DNA from: Rhipicephalus microplus
Lineage: Eukaryota; Arthropoda; Arachnida; Ixodida; Ixodidae
Direction: 5' to 3'
DNA: 64,000 nt
NCBI RefSeq assembly: GCF_043290135.1
Contig: NC_134710.1
Coordinates: forward strand, 2,343,821-2,407,820
The translations under genes were made by a program, and so were the position numbers. Positions 35,127 through 45,599 of this stretch are shown piece after piece. Position 1 is the stretch's first letter. Every line of letters starts with the position of its first letter. The notes beneath the pieces are model-generated. The model ran no database searches. It saw only the letters and a list, made by a program, of their open reading frames with translations, and was not told the DNA's origin.

Positions 35127-38100
35127 CTAGAATTCCTTCATGGTCAGTAGGGCTTCTACCCTTTCTACCCATAAAGGTACACATTCATCTGTTCTTACTA
35201 CCTCGAGTAATCTTGAGATGCTTTCTTTAAAATACTCTCTTGCTGGTCTTCTGTCTGGGTCACAATGAAATCCAGCCATTCTAGAGCGCCATATACTGTG
35301 CAAGGCAGTCATCATAATAAAATCGAAAGGTAATCCATCATCATTCTCTATATCCAAATACCTGATCCCATGAGGATCTAACGGGAACTCTTTTTGATTG
35401 TCCTTTGTAATACGTCCCAAAAATAAACTCCTTCCCAACAGTGCAGAAAAACATGGTCAATAGTTTCCGGTTTCTTACAGATCAGACAGTGAGATCCCCA
35501 AGGCATATAAAACCCACGCTCCTCTAGGAAGGTTCTTACAGGAAGTGTTCCAGTGTGTAATTTGAAAAAGAACGTTTTCGCACTTGGAGCTGCTGGCATT
35601 TTTTTAACTCGTTTAAGTACATTCTGGCCCTTGCGTGCTGTATATAGCGCTCTGTACAATGGGATGGGGAGCATCGTGTCACATAAATCTTTGTACAGTT
35701 TTTTCTTTCCCACAGACCACAGGTAGTCAGTTGAAAACCGAACACACAAAAACCGCACGCTGGCCACAACTTCCTTCATGTATCCTTGCACAGCCCCTGT
35801 GGTAACATGAGTGCTCACAACAAACTCGGGCAACAGTCTACTTAGTCTTGTTTGACACACTGTTAGTAGGAAAGGATCTCTTGTCTCGCGAAAAAAGAAA
35901 AACCTATTTACTAACTGCTTGATAAACAGATGTCCTAGCCCAAGGCCTCCACACTTCACCCGTCTAAACAAATTCGTGCGACTGCACCTTTCCCAGTTAG
36001 AACCCCACACAAATACTGCAAACACCCGATGTAATTTTTGCATATTGACCCGGGAACAGTACAGCACTTGCATCACATACCACAGCTTTGACACAAAAAA
36101 CCAGTTGCATGCAGTAGCCCTTGCAAACATGGACAGATAGGTTGCATTCCACCTATTCGCTTTCTCTTTAATTTCTTTCGTTTGCTGTGTGCAATATTCA
36201 TCAGTACTTTTGTATGACTTAAGCGGTACTCCGAGATATTTAACTGGCGTTCTTGTCCATTTAATTGCTGCAAAAAATTCTGGTGTTGAAGGCCAATATC
36301 CATGCCAGAAGCCGAGGCATTTACCCCAGTTTATGTGGCTTCCTGTAACTTCGGCGAAAGATTTAGAAACTCTAATTGATTCTTCAATACCTACATAGGA
36401 AGTGCTACAAATAGCAACATCATCAACGTATGCGAGTAGCTTGACCTCTGAAGATTGTACTCTAAACCCATTAATGATGTCATTCTGCAATATCGACCTA
36501 CATAAAGTTTCAATATAGATGCAAAACAAAAGTGGACTAACAGGGCAACCTTGACGCACTGAGCGCTCAATTCTAATGGGGGGGCCCAATGTCTTGTTAA
36601 TAATTAGTCTCGTACTACCATTCCGGTATGCCATGGCTACTCCGTCAATAATTATCTTACCAACATTAATGTGCTCCAATACTGCAAACAAAAGAGCGTG
36701 GGCAACGCAATCAAACGCTCTCTCCAGATCCAGCTGAAGTATGGCCACACGAGCTTGACTGGTGTCAACACATTCGAGCACGGATCGCATTTTATGAACA
36801 TTTGTAGCTATTGACCGCCCTTTGATTCCACACGTTTGGTGTGGACCAACGATATCTTTTATAACTGACTGAAGTCTCGCTGCCAAAATTTTCATTAATA
36901 TTTTGTAGTCTACATTTGTCAGTGCGATTGGCCTGTACGCTGTGACGTGCCTGAGCTTTTCAACCTCGTCTGTTTTCGGAATCAGAACGGTACGCGATTC
37001 ACCAAAGGATGGTGGTAATTTCTTTTCCTGATATGCCTCATTAAATACGCCCGCAAGTATTGAAGACAATTCACTTTTAAAACATTTGTACCACTTGGCA
37101 CAAAGACCATCTGGTCCTGGAGATTTCCCGGGATTTAACTTATCAATCGCCCGTTCAACTTCAGATGCAGATATAGATAATTCCAAAGCGTTTTTCACTT
37201 CCTCATTCACTTGCGGCATGCGTCCTAAATATTCGTCTTTAAATCTTTCCAGGTTTACCTGTCTACACGCAAAAAGGGTTTCAAAATGACTTGAAAATAC
37301 GGATAAAATGCTGTCCGTATCGGTTACTTCGTGACCGTCCTTCTCTATTTTTTCGATATGATTCCGTCGAGCGTTCGTTTTCTCCACGCCTAACGCTCTT
37401 TTGGTCGGCGTCTCTCCAGCCGCTAATGCCTCAGCCCTAGCACGGACGAGAGCACCGCGGTAGTGTTCCTCGTCAAACAGAGCAAGTTTCTGCTTAATAT
37501 TGCGTATGTCAATTTTATACTCTCCCGGTTGTTTGCACTCCAAGTCTATTAGTCTTTCCAAAGTCTTTCGGAGTTCTTTTTCTTTCTTTTTCCTTTCATA
37601 ACTCAATGCGCAAGAACGATCAATAGCTTTTATTTTTATTCGCTGCTTGAACTGTTCCCATTGTTCTGCAAGTTTAACTTCATCATCCATTTTTATTTCA
37701 TTGATACAGTTCATTACCTGATCTAAGAAATACTCGTCAGTGATCAAAGCGGAATTCATCTTCCACAGCTCCCATGAGAAAGTTCCACCTTTTGTTTTCT
37801 CTCCCATATCACATTTAACTAAACAATGATCACTGAAGTGTATTGGGTAGACAGCATATGTCTTACAGTGGGCTATTAATTCAAGCGACACGTAAATGCG
37901 ATCAAGACGCGCATGGCTATTCCCCTAAAAATGTGTGAAACGTACATCCCGCGTTCCCTCCATACAGCTGCCCACGTCTTCTAACTCGAATTCAGTAACT
38001 ACGTCCGCTAGCGTCCTACTACTTTTATCGTAAATGGCGCGTCCGTTTGCTCGATCTCGCCCATTGAGGACGCAGTTAAAATCACCCAGTAATACATATT

Positions 38101-38521
38101 TCCTTTCCAAAGTGAAGTGCTGCTTTAGGCTGGAAAAAAACATTGCTCGCTCCTCGCAAATGGTTGGTGCATAAATACACACTATACGCCACTGACATTC
38201 ATTGAATACTAAATCACAGGAAACCAATCTACCAGACGGGCAAGAAAAGGTATCTTGCACTACCAGACCCGGTACCTTCTTAATGAACAAAACACAGCCT
38301 GCAGAAGTGCCTATTGCTTGAGTTACAATTGCGTAGTAACGCGTCGTGAACCTCAGCACCATGCCCCGGGCCTCCTCCTCACCGTCTACTTTTGTTTCTT
38401 GTACAGCTAGTATATCCAAATCATGATCCACGAGCAGCCTGTAGACTTGGCTCTGTTTCCGCTTGGCGGCAAGACCTCGAACATTTAGCGTTGCCACTCT
38501 AAGTTTCGGTACAACAGCCAT
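35127..38521 (-). pseudogene. L1/Tx1-like LINE ORF2: endonuclease and reverse transcriptase
   Basis: Starts at ATG 38521 (MAVVPKLRVATLNVRGLAAK), with AVQETKV and LLGDFNCVLNGRDRA for the endonuclease and FSDHCLVKCDM further on. A single in-frame TAG (37927-37925) separates the first 198 residues from the following 837. RT motifs: SPGPDGLCAKWYKC, YRPIALTNVDYKILMKIL, QLDLERAFDCVAH, RQGCPVSPLLFCIYIE and active site YVDD. A CLICKKPETIDHVFLHC zinc-type motif lies near the end. A frameshift in an A-run at about 35405-35440 moves the last 100 residues into another frame, ending at 35127. The L1-like YRPI-LTNVDYKI block and FERAFD-type core argue for an L1/Tx1 assignment. Confidence 0.87.
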
Positions 38522-38582
38522 GTCTACATAGTTAAGAAGTTAGCCCGGGGCATGGCGCTTACCTTCGGCGTCTAGCATAGAG

Positions 38583-39804
38583 CTAGACATCTTCGGAGCC
38601 TCCAGGTGGACCCGTGCCACTGGAGGACAAAGGTGGCCAGTGATTGTCCGATATCGGGTTGGGACGCAGCCTTGTGCTGCTGCGTCTGAACGAAGTTGCC
38701 GCCTTCGCAGGTGGCCCCTCTTCTTGCTTTTCGCTGGACGCCTCACGCCGTCCTGCAGACTGCTCGCGGGGTCTTTTGCTTGGCGCCCCACCACTGATAC
38801 TCTCGCACGACACTGGAAGTTCGGTTACTTCACCCGGCTCAGGCTCCTTCGATGGGGTGCTTGTGAAGCCTTCTTCGGTTTGGCCGGCTGGCTCTTGAGT
38901 AACCACCTCCCCAGATGCTATGTCTGCTTTGGCTGCTGGTTCATCACCACCAGTCGGTGTAACTGTACCTGTTGAAGCGTCTGGGTTCACCGCGTCGCCC
39001 GCGCCTTTCGCCGCGTCTTCAGCCTCGGTCACGTCCATCACCAACTCTGCTGTGTCTTCACCTTCGGCTGGTCCGATAGCCGATGCGTACGTGCGCATGC
39101 ACGCATCTTCGCTGTGGCCGAACCGCCGACAACGCGAGCATCGGGGTACCTTACACTCTCTTCTAACATGGCCGGTACCTTGGCAGCGCAGACACTGCAT
39201 TGGCCGACCAGGTGCAACCACAAGTGCCAGTTCACCAGCCACCCTGATTTGATGCGGAAGATCTTCAACCTTCACGCCACTCTTGAGCTTAAGAAGCACA
39301 GTCCGTGTGGTTGAACCCTTGTCGCTGACACCTTGAACACGCCATTGCTCCCTTGTGACTTGTACGACCTTCCCAAAAGCCGCCAACGCCGTTCGCACGT
39401 CTTCATCGTTGACGCCGTACAGCAGCCAATGAAGACGCAGCCGCACCTGCTGATCCTGGGGGTCTACGATGATGCAGCGTCGGCCCTTGACTTTCAGCTC
39501 CTTCACGTCCAGCAAGCGTTTCGTAGCGTCCGCGTTGTTCATGGTGACTGCCCAGACATGATTTATCTGGTAGGCCCCCAGTGCCAACACCTCCGGCAGC
39601 AGTCCTGTAGGTCCTGTAGTCCTGTAGGAAATCTTCGACTCGATATGGTCTGCCGCGCACATCACCGTGTAAAAACACGGTGTTTTGCGCGACGCGTCCC
39701 TTGGGCAGTGGTGGCAAAATAATCTCATATCCTGCGTCTTGGTCTTCGGTCATCCTGTTACCGCGGCTAGTATGTGCCGCAAACGCCGCTCCTACGGAGC
39801 ACAT
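38583..39804 (-). pseudogene. L1/Tx1-like LINE ORF1 with two CCHC zinc knuckles, one frameshift
   Basis: Likely start ATG 39804 (MCSVGAAFAAHTSR) or ATG 39753. A longer open frame to 39861 would read into the target duplication, so it is not the true start. The N-terminal frame reads GYEIILPPLPKGRVAQ and RPYRVEDF. The frame changes at about 39600-39625, exactly where an 8-9-bp unit (TCCTGTAGG on the plus strand) is present three times. The second frame gives LALGAYQINHVWAVTMNN, an RRM-like region (RLHWLLYGVNDEDVRTALAA), and CLRCQGTGHVRRECKVPRC and CSRCRRFGHSEDAC (two CX2CX4HX4C). A Pro/Glu/Thr-rich tail follows to 38583. Gag-like RNA-binding protein of the LINE. Confidence 0.83.
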
Positions 39805-39846
39805 GATTCTTGCGTCCGACGCGCGTGAGAGCCGACGAAAGAATGA

Positions 39847-39860
39847 ACTGCGCCACACCA
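39847..39860. repeat. Target-site duplication, right copy (ACTGCGCCACACCA)
   Basis: Second copy of the 14-bp duplication (see 34982-34995), at the 5' end of the LINE. Confidence 0.9.
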
Positions 39861-40756
39861 ACTTGACGTTAATTGCGTGTTAAAGACTTAGCTACCATAC
39901 AAACTTAAGGTTCAACTTAGTTATGTTTGTCGTGTACACAACATAGACAAGATCTACACCTGCTACTAAATATTGCACATTTATTAAACACAAGCAACTG
40001 CGGCCTGTAACGATCGCCACTATGTTAATGGCACTAGTGCTATTTTTTCTTTTACAATTCACAACTTCAAGAAAAAAAAACCAAGTGGACTGGGGAGCAG
40101 CAACAGTTTACCGGCGGGGTCTGCCAAGTTTATTATCCGTTTCGCGCTCGTTCTAAAGGGCGACATCTGCTCACGCTTTATGACGCTTCTAGGCTCATTT
40201 CATAGATACGCCCGCCTAATTTATTTGATTGAGTATTTGGATGCTTTTCGCGCAATGTAGAGGGCGGTCGCGCCAGCGCAATGCTGTAGCTCTTTCGCTA
40301 AAGCAACAACTACATAACGGCTTGGCCAAAACGAATGCAGTGTGCCGGAAACATTACGCTATCATATTGGTTCACCAAGCACACGAATTGCACGTCTGAG
40401 TTCTCGTACAAAAGCTAGAGAAGTGCCGGCGATAGTGACTGGCGGCTGTCGGTGAGAAGACACTTAATTACGTTCTCTGGGAGTGCTTTAATCGCATCGT
40501 ATCGATGTTTGTTGCTTCTTGAGCGGACACCATACACAATGAAAAATGCTTCATTTAGGTTAATTGGTGCCATATGGCTGCGCTGTATTGTCATACTTAA
40601 TCGTCGTAATCATGTATTCTGAAACCCGGAAGCACGGATAACACAATTGTACGGGCTCGGTCAGTAGGCCTAACCTTTGGTGGAAATCATGGTGGTAGAA
40701 TATGTAGTGTACAGATCCCAGCTTTGTACACTATATAAATTGCACGCCACTATAAG
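39861..40756. other. Interior of the inverted-repeat element, no gene
   Basis: About 900 bp between the LINE/SINE insertion and the tandem-repeat arm. Only short frames. It is not recognisable as transposase. Confidence 0.4.
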
Positions 40757-41220
40757 CCCACCCATCATCTGCTTACTGCTTCCCAGCATTATCACGATGG
40801 TGGGTAGAGCTTCTCAGCTTGGTACACCATGTGGCCCACCATCACAAGCAGCACCCATCATCTGCTTAGTGCTTCCCAGCATTATCGCAATGGTGGGAAG
40901 AGTTTCTCAACTTGGTACACCATGTAACCCACCATAATAAGCACCACCCACCATATACTTAGGGCTTCCCAGCATTATCGCAATGGTGGGCAGAGTGTCC
41001 CATTATTGCCCACTATCTAGCCTCTGCTTTCCACCATCATTTGCACTTTACCCATCATCTGTACACCATATCACCCAGTATGTCCCAGCATAGCCACCAT
41101 ATTTTCCACTACGTCCCACCATAGCCATCATAGTTTCCACCATGCCCACTATTATTTCCACCATGCCCACTATTATTTCCACTACTCCCACCATGTTTTC
41201 CAGTATCCACCATGGCAATT
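40757..41220. repeat. Tandem repeats of the right arm (about 88-92-bp units, then 21-bp units)
   Basis: Three units share GCTTCCCAGCATTATC, ATGGTGGG, then CTTGGTACACCATGT (40757, 40837 and 40926; the third diverges at its end). Further right, CCACCATGCCCACTATTATTT occurs twice in tandem at about 41147-41188, with more diverged relatives. The palindromic CCCACCAT/ATGGTGGG motif recurs throughout. Confidence 0.8.
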
Positions 41221-41234
41221 TTTCCGATAGGGCG

Positions 41235-43030
41235 TGACACATAATGGGAGTTGAAATCGCCAGTGAGAATTATTTCATTCTTGCAGTTACTTAAGACAGA
41301 GTCCAATTGTTGTGTATTGTGTACGCCTAAGGGAAAATGTGCATTTATTATAGAGAAAGGGCAGCATCCTGGCATGTTGATGTCAATTTCCAGAATTTTA
41401 TAGTCAGAGAACATCAATTGAAAAGCCAGACTCGCTGTGTGGCCAAATTTAGTTAATATAAATATTATTACACCACTCCCTAGTGAAGGGCGGTCTAATC
41501 GAAATATTCAAAACTTTCTAAAATGATAATTTTATTAGGCGTAAGCCAGGTTTTTTGAAATGCTATTATGTCGCCATTTAACTGAATAACTAAGCTAAAT
41601 GAATATGTTTAAGCGGAAAAAACAAAGAACGCATTTCCACTGCAGAAATTTTAAAGCACCTATGGCGATGCGTGAAAGACTTCGGCAACAACTGTTTCCA
41701 AAATACTTTCTTCAAGAATGCGTGCAGGATTTGAATAACCTTTTTTGGTTTTTTTAACTTGGGCACACTGATTTTACGGAGGACCCAAATCGCTTCTGGC
41801 GCCTGCCATCATGGCTTATTTTTATCTCATCCTGAAATTCTACTTCATTCAAGGTGGAAGTTTCTGGTACAGTAGGCTTTGGATTTGCCTGACGTTCCTG
41901 CTGCGGTGCTGAATTAGACACCTCTGCGTCGACTGTTGTTACGCAAGACGTCAGGTTGGTCATCGGTGCTAAAGCTTTAGAAAGTAGTGGTGTCATCTGT
42001 GAGCAAAACACTTGTGAGACGAACTCATTTACAGTAGTTATTATCTGATCTAACGCCTTCGACATTGCTTTTTTCAACTGCTGACTCAACAAGTTGCAAA
42101 GTTTGACCTCATTTAATGACTCTCTTGCCTCGCAGCAACTCCAGCATATCCGAAGGTTCCATCTTTGACAACAGCAATGGCTTCTCGTCATAAACATTTT
42201 CGCCTAGCAATTATTTTTAGCAGCTGAATTTCGTTTCACCTTGCCTGACAATTCATGTAATCAACTGTATGGTCTCCTCTACATTGACAGCACTTTTCTA
42301 CCTCAGCAGAGCATTTATTGGAGGAATGCACCACTGGCTCGGCATCAGGAACCTGATTCGCAACCTCTAGGCTGTAGCCAAAACGTCAGCAGTTCAGGCA
42401 CTGAAGAGGACGAGAACCTAGGCGTTCTACACGAAATATTAGAGGACATATTTTCAAGTCATATGGGCAAGAGGTGCCGGCCAAGGTGGAAATAACTGAT
42501 TCTGTGGCAACTTTCTCACCATTCACTACGTGGTTGCACTGGCATACGGCTATGACTCCAGCATCCGACAGCTTCTCCAGAGTCTCGGTTGGTGACAATC
42601 GAGAGTCAACTCCTGGATCGATTTCCTTTGTACATGCAAAACGAGGCAGAATGAACGCAATCACCGGAACTGACGCAAACGCCTTGCACTTTAGGAGGTC
42701 CGCAACACACGAGAGATCGGACGACCTACATACCACACCACATCTTCCAAACTGTCGAACGTCGCTTATCAAATGAAAGCGCGATGTCCTGGCCTGCAGC
42801 TCGGCCTGGACAGCTTTTGGGTTGTTCAGCCTCATAAATACCCCACTCTAAGAAGGCACCAGCTCAACAAGGGTGCTGTAAACACCACTGCGAAAAAAGT
42901 ATTCGAATGGCAGTTCATCATTAGGCAAAGAAGCTAACCAAAGGCTGTGCTCTTGGCCAGGAGACGAGTGACCGATTGGCACGGTTGAAATCGTCTAAAC
43001 GATAGTAATCGATACCGCTCAAAAATTAAC
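41235..43030 (-). pseudogene. I-like LINE 5' part: ORF1 and EN N-terminus; second piece of the split element
   Basis: From the right on the minus strand: WLASLPNDELPFEYFF and LNNPKAVQAELQ, then FILPRFACTKEIDPGV, then RVERLGSRPLQCLNC and CCQCRGDHTVDYMNC (zinc-knuckle region of ORF1), then a Gln/Ser-rich end (41754-42197 with NEFVSQVFCSQMTPLLSKAL). The endonuclease follows (FPLGVHNTQQLDSVL, ILTGDFNSHYVS) and is cut at 41236 by the inverted-repeat element. Several stops and frame changes. Confidence 0.7.
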
Positions 43031-43794
43031 GCCAGTCAAATTCACCCAAGACTTGGACAAACCACTGGTCAAAGTCCCAGCTCAGCAGACTCCTGCAACC
43101 ATGCGTGAGACCTCCTAGTTTTTTGGCCACTCCACGTAGACACACGACAGTGCTTCTTTGTTATCGGACTGTATAGCGCTGTCTTCTCTGAATAATTAAC
43201 GATAACGAAGAATAATAGCGAAGTGGAAAGAAATTGTGTGGTTTTACGGTTCTCCCGTTTTAGAGGCACGCTGCACTCGAACTAATATTGATTACGTGGG
43301 CTTCCATAGCAAGCATCAAATGCTTGGTTCTCATTTCTCTTTACTTTCGTTAGCTCTCAGAATGAGACTGCCTAAGTAATGGCTTGGTTCCACGTCTAGT
43401 TTATTGGTATACACGACGCCATAGAATCATGGCCCAAACGGCGATATATACGTAAGCAGCTTGCTATTCTATTGGCATGATATCTTGCATAAGATATTAA
43501 ATTCTGTGTTGGTGAATGCGCTCCTTCTTGGTCAATAAAACATTTGTAGTTCTTTGATAAACCTTATGGGGCCAACGCATAAAAGAATGATAAAAAAGAT
43601 GTCGGTGTTTCGTGCTTAAGACGAAGTGAGGACCGCGTTGGCATGGTATTTGGCTGCTATACAGAATGGGGTTTGAATCGTTATAGGCCATAACCTACAT
43701 GCTCGCTCACTCGCCCAATCAATCAATCAATCAATCAATCATTTCAATCAATATTTATTCAGAGATTAAGTACAAGGGTGGGCGAGTCAATGGC
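43031..43794. other. No recognisable gene; (CAAT)n at 43716-43740
   Basis: Only short frames, and a CAATCAATCAATCAAT tract that may be the tail of an eroded SINE. Confidence 0.45.
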
Positions 43795-44035
43795 GGCCCC
43801 ACCACGGTGGTCTAGTGAATAAGGTACTCGGCTGCTGACCCGCAGGTCATGGGATTGAATGCCGGCTGCGGCGGCTGCATTTCCGATGTAGGCGAAAATG
43901 TTGTAGGCCCGTGTGTTCAGATTTGGGTGCACGTTAAAGAACCCCAGGTGGTCTAAATTTCCAGAGCCCTCCACTACGGCGTCTCTCATAATCTTTTCGT
44001 GGTTTTGGGACGTTAAATCCCACATATTAAATCAA
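43795..44035 (+). mobile_element. tRNA-derived SINE, full length
   Basis: Same family as 9011. A box TGGTCTAGTGAATAAGG, B box region GGTCATGGGATTGAATGCC, body to TTTTGGGACGTTAAATCCC and tail AAATCAATCGATCG. No clear target duplication could be set because both flanks are CAAT-rich. Confidence 0.92.
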
Positions 44036-44111
44036 TCGATCGACTAAATAGCGTGCACAAAGTTAAACTATTTTGGTAAGAAAGTTTTTGTAACAAACTT
44101 TTGGTAACAAA

Positions 44112-44250
44112 GTCATGCCTTGAGCGAAAGGAGCCGAGTGCGAGCTGTTGCCCCTAGCGCTGTGATTTCTGTGTCGGTTGCTGCCAACCACTTTCCGTAT
44201 CAATAGACCTGCTGTGCAACTACTACTTACGCCAATAAACCGCTTTTCAA
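44112..44250 (+). repeat. 5' LTR (alignable part)
   Basis: 139 bp, equal in length to 49165-49303 and differing at about 13 positions by eye. It contains the CCAATAAACC polyadenylation-type signal and ends TTTTCAA before TGTGGTGGACGTGCTGGG, the probable primer-binding region. Confidence 0.8.
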
Positions 44251-44316
44251 TGTGGTGGACGTGCTGGGTAACTCAACCTGGAACTCCGCAACAGGAAACT
44301 ACCTGCCATCTCAGAA

Positions 44317-45559
44317 ATGGCTGAAGAGAACGCCCAGCAAGGTATGACTCAGCTTCCGAAGGTGATCGAGCCCACTGCATTGGGCGTGCGCGATCCACCT
44401 TTTTTTGACGGTACCAATGAGCAAGACGTAGAAGATTGGCTGTCGACATTTGAAAAGGCAGGCTCAGGCAACAAGTGGGACGACCCTTCCAAGCAGCAAT
44501 ATTACCCTTCTACCTAAAAGAGGTAGCGCGTCTCTGGTTTAACAACCTTCACTAGGAATTCACCACTTGGGGTGCTTTTAAGCTACGCATTACCGATGTG
44601 CTCGGTCGCCCCGAGCTACGCAAGCTTCGTGCCGAACAGTGCCTACGGGGACGCGTACAGTTTATGGGGGAAGGCTTCACAAGCTACATCGAGGATGTGC
44701 TCGACTTGTGCAAGTGCCTTGACCCTTCTATGATAGAAGCAGACAAGATCAAACACATCCTAGAAGGGATAGACGACGACGCCTTCCAGATGCTGCTGGC
44801 CAAGGGCCATGTACCGTTTCCGAACTCGCCACTCTTTGCCAGAGCTTCAAGGAGCTGCGCAAACAACGGGTCATGACACGGCGGCCAGCAGCTACCGAAG
44901 AAACTTTCGCGGCATTGATCCTTGGTGGAGACCACAACACAATAATGTCGGAAATCAAACGATATGTGTGCGAGGAGGTGGCCCGACAACTCTTGTGCCA
45001 GTCGTATCTACCGGTAACGGAACCCTTTTCTGGGCGTCTCGCGCCTGCCATTAGGCAGGTAATACAGGCGCAGGTCTCTGAGGCGCTGCTCTCCGCCTCT
45101 CAGACAACACCTTTCACCGCGCCATCGACTTACGCTGCTGTGTCTGCTACTCCGCCACGAGCTCCGTTTGGGCCAACTCCCCAGCCTGTACGAGTACCAA
45201 CGACGTCATTTGCAGCAACACAGCAGTGCTATAGCGGAAAACCTTGGCACACAGTTGACAATCGCCCGATCTGTTCCACATGCGGATATCCAGGTCACGT
45301 GGCGCGCTTCTGTCGCCGGCGCTTCGCAACGGGCGCGGCTGCAGCTCCAAGGTACTCTGACTATTCTTTCCCGGCTCCATACTACACACAACGAGAACTG
45401 CCCCGTAAATGCGACGGACAATCAGTGAAACGCGACCCGTCACCAACCGAACTAGACCACCACCCTGCTGCCGACTACCGATCATTCGGGCCCCATTGCT
45501 CATCCTCACCACGCCGCGACCGTTCTCCGTCCCCTCTGCGTCGCCGACCAACTCCGTAG
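44317..45559 (+). pseudogene. gypsy gag
   Basis: Starts MAEENAQQGMTQLPK at 44317, with PPFFDGTNEQDVEDWLSTFE and WDDPSKQQYYP. A stop at about 44515 and frame changes break it. The capsid part continues in 44598-44876 (RAEQCLRGRVQFMGEGFTS, ILEGIDDDAFQMLL) and 44873-45559. The nucleocapsid knuckle CSTCGYPGHVARFC (CX2CX4HX4C) is at about 45271-45312, followed by an Arg/Pro/Ser-rich tail. It would package the element's RNA. Confidence 0.82.
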
Positions 45560-45599
45560 AGACGGAAAACTGACTGCCGCAGCTGCGGAGGCACGAGCT

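Larger units (their letters stand above)
34996..39846 (-). mobile_element. L1/Tx1-like LINE, essentially full length (4851 bp), inserted in a SINE A box
   Basis: Flanked by the 14-bp duplication. It starts on the minus strand with TCATTCTTTCGTCGG, has ORF1 with CCHC knuckles, a 61-bp spacer, ORF2 with endonuclease and RT, and a short 3' UTR ending GGAAATAAAGAACAAGAAA directly at the target copy. Only three coding lesions were seen (one frameshift in ORF1; one stop and one frameshift in ORF2), so it is among the younger insertions here. Confidence 0.9.
34668..41236. mobile_element. Terminal-inverted-repeat element with ATGGTGGG-rich arms, interrupting the I-like LINE
   Basis: The left end (34668) reads CGCCCTATTGGAAAAA and the right end, as reverse complement from 41236, reads CGCCCTATCGGAAAAA. 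Both are followed after five bases by ATGGTGG. Both arms are dense in TGGTGGG/ATGGTGG units. The LINE reading frame on the two flanks is continuous in content (GDFNSHYVS before, FKTDSVGTLLW after). The terminal CG may be target or element, so the duplication length is unclear. No transposase was seen in the parts not explained by nested elements (34690-34810 and 39861-41236), so it is presumably non-autonomous. Confidence 0.68.

Noticed and set aside
39801..39861. ORF1 of the L1/Tx1-like LINE extended upstream to 39861
   Set aside because: The first codons would come from the target-site duplication and not from the LINE.
43700..43760. CRISPR-like or other spaced repeat array
   Set aside because: It is a simple CAAT microsatellite; no spacers of constant length occur anywhere in the window.
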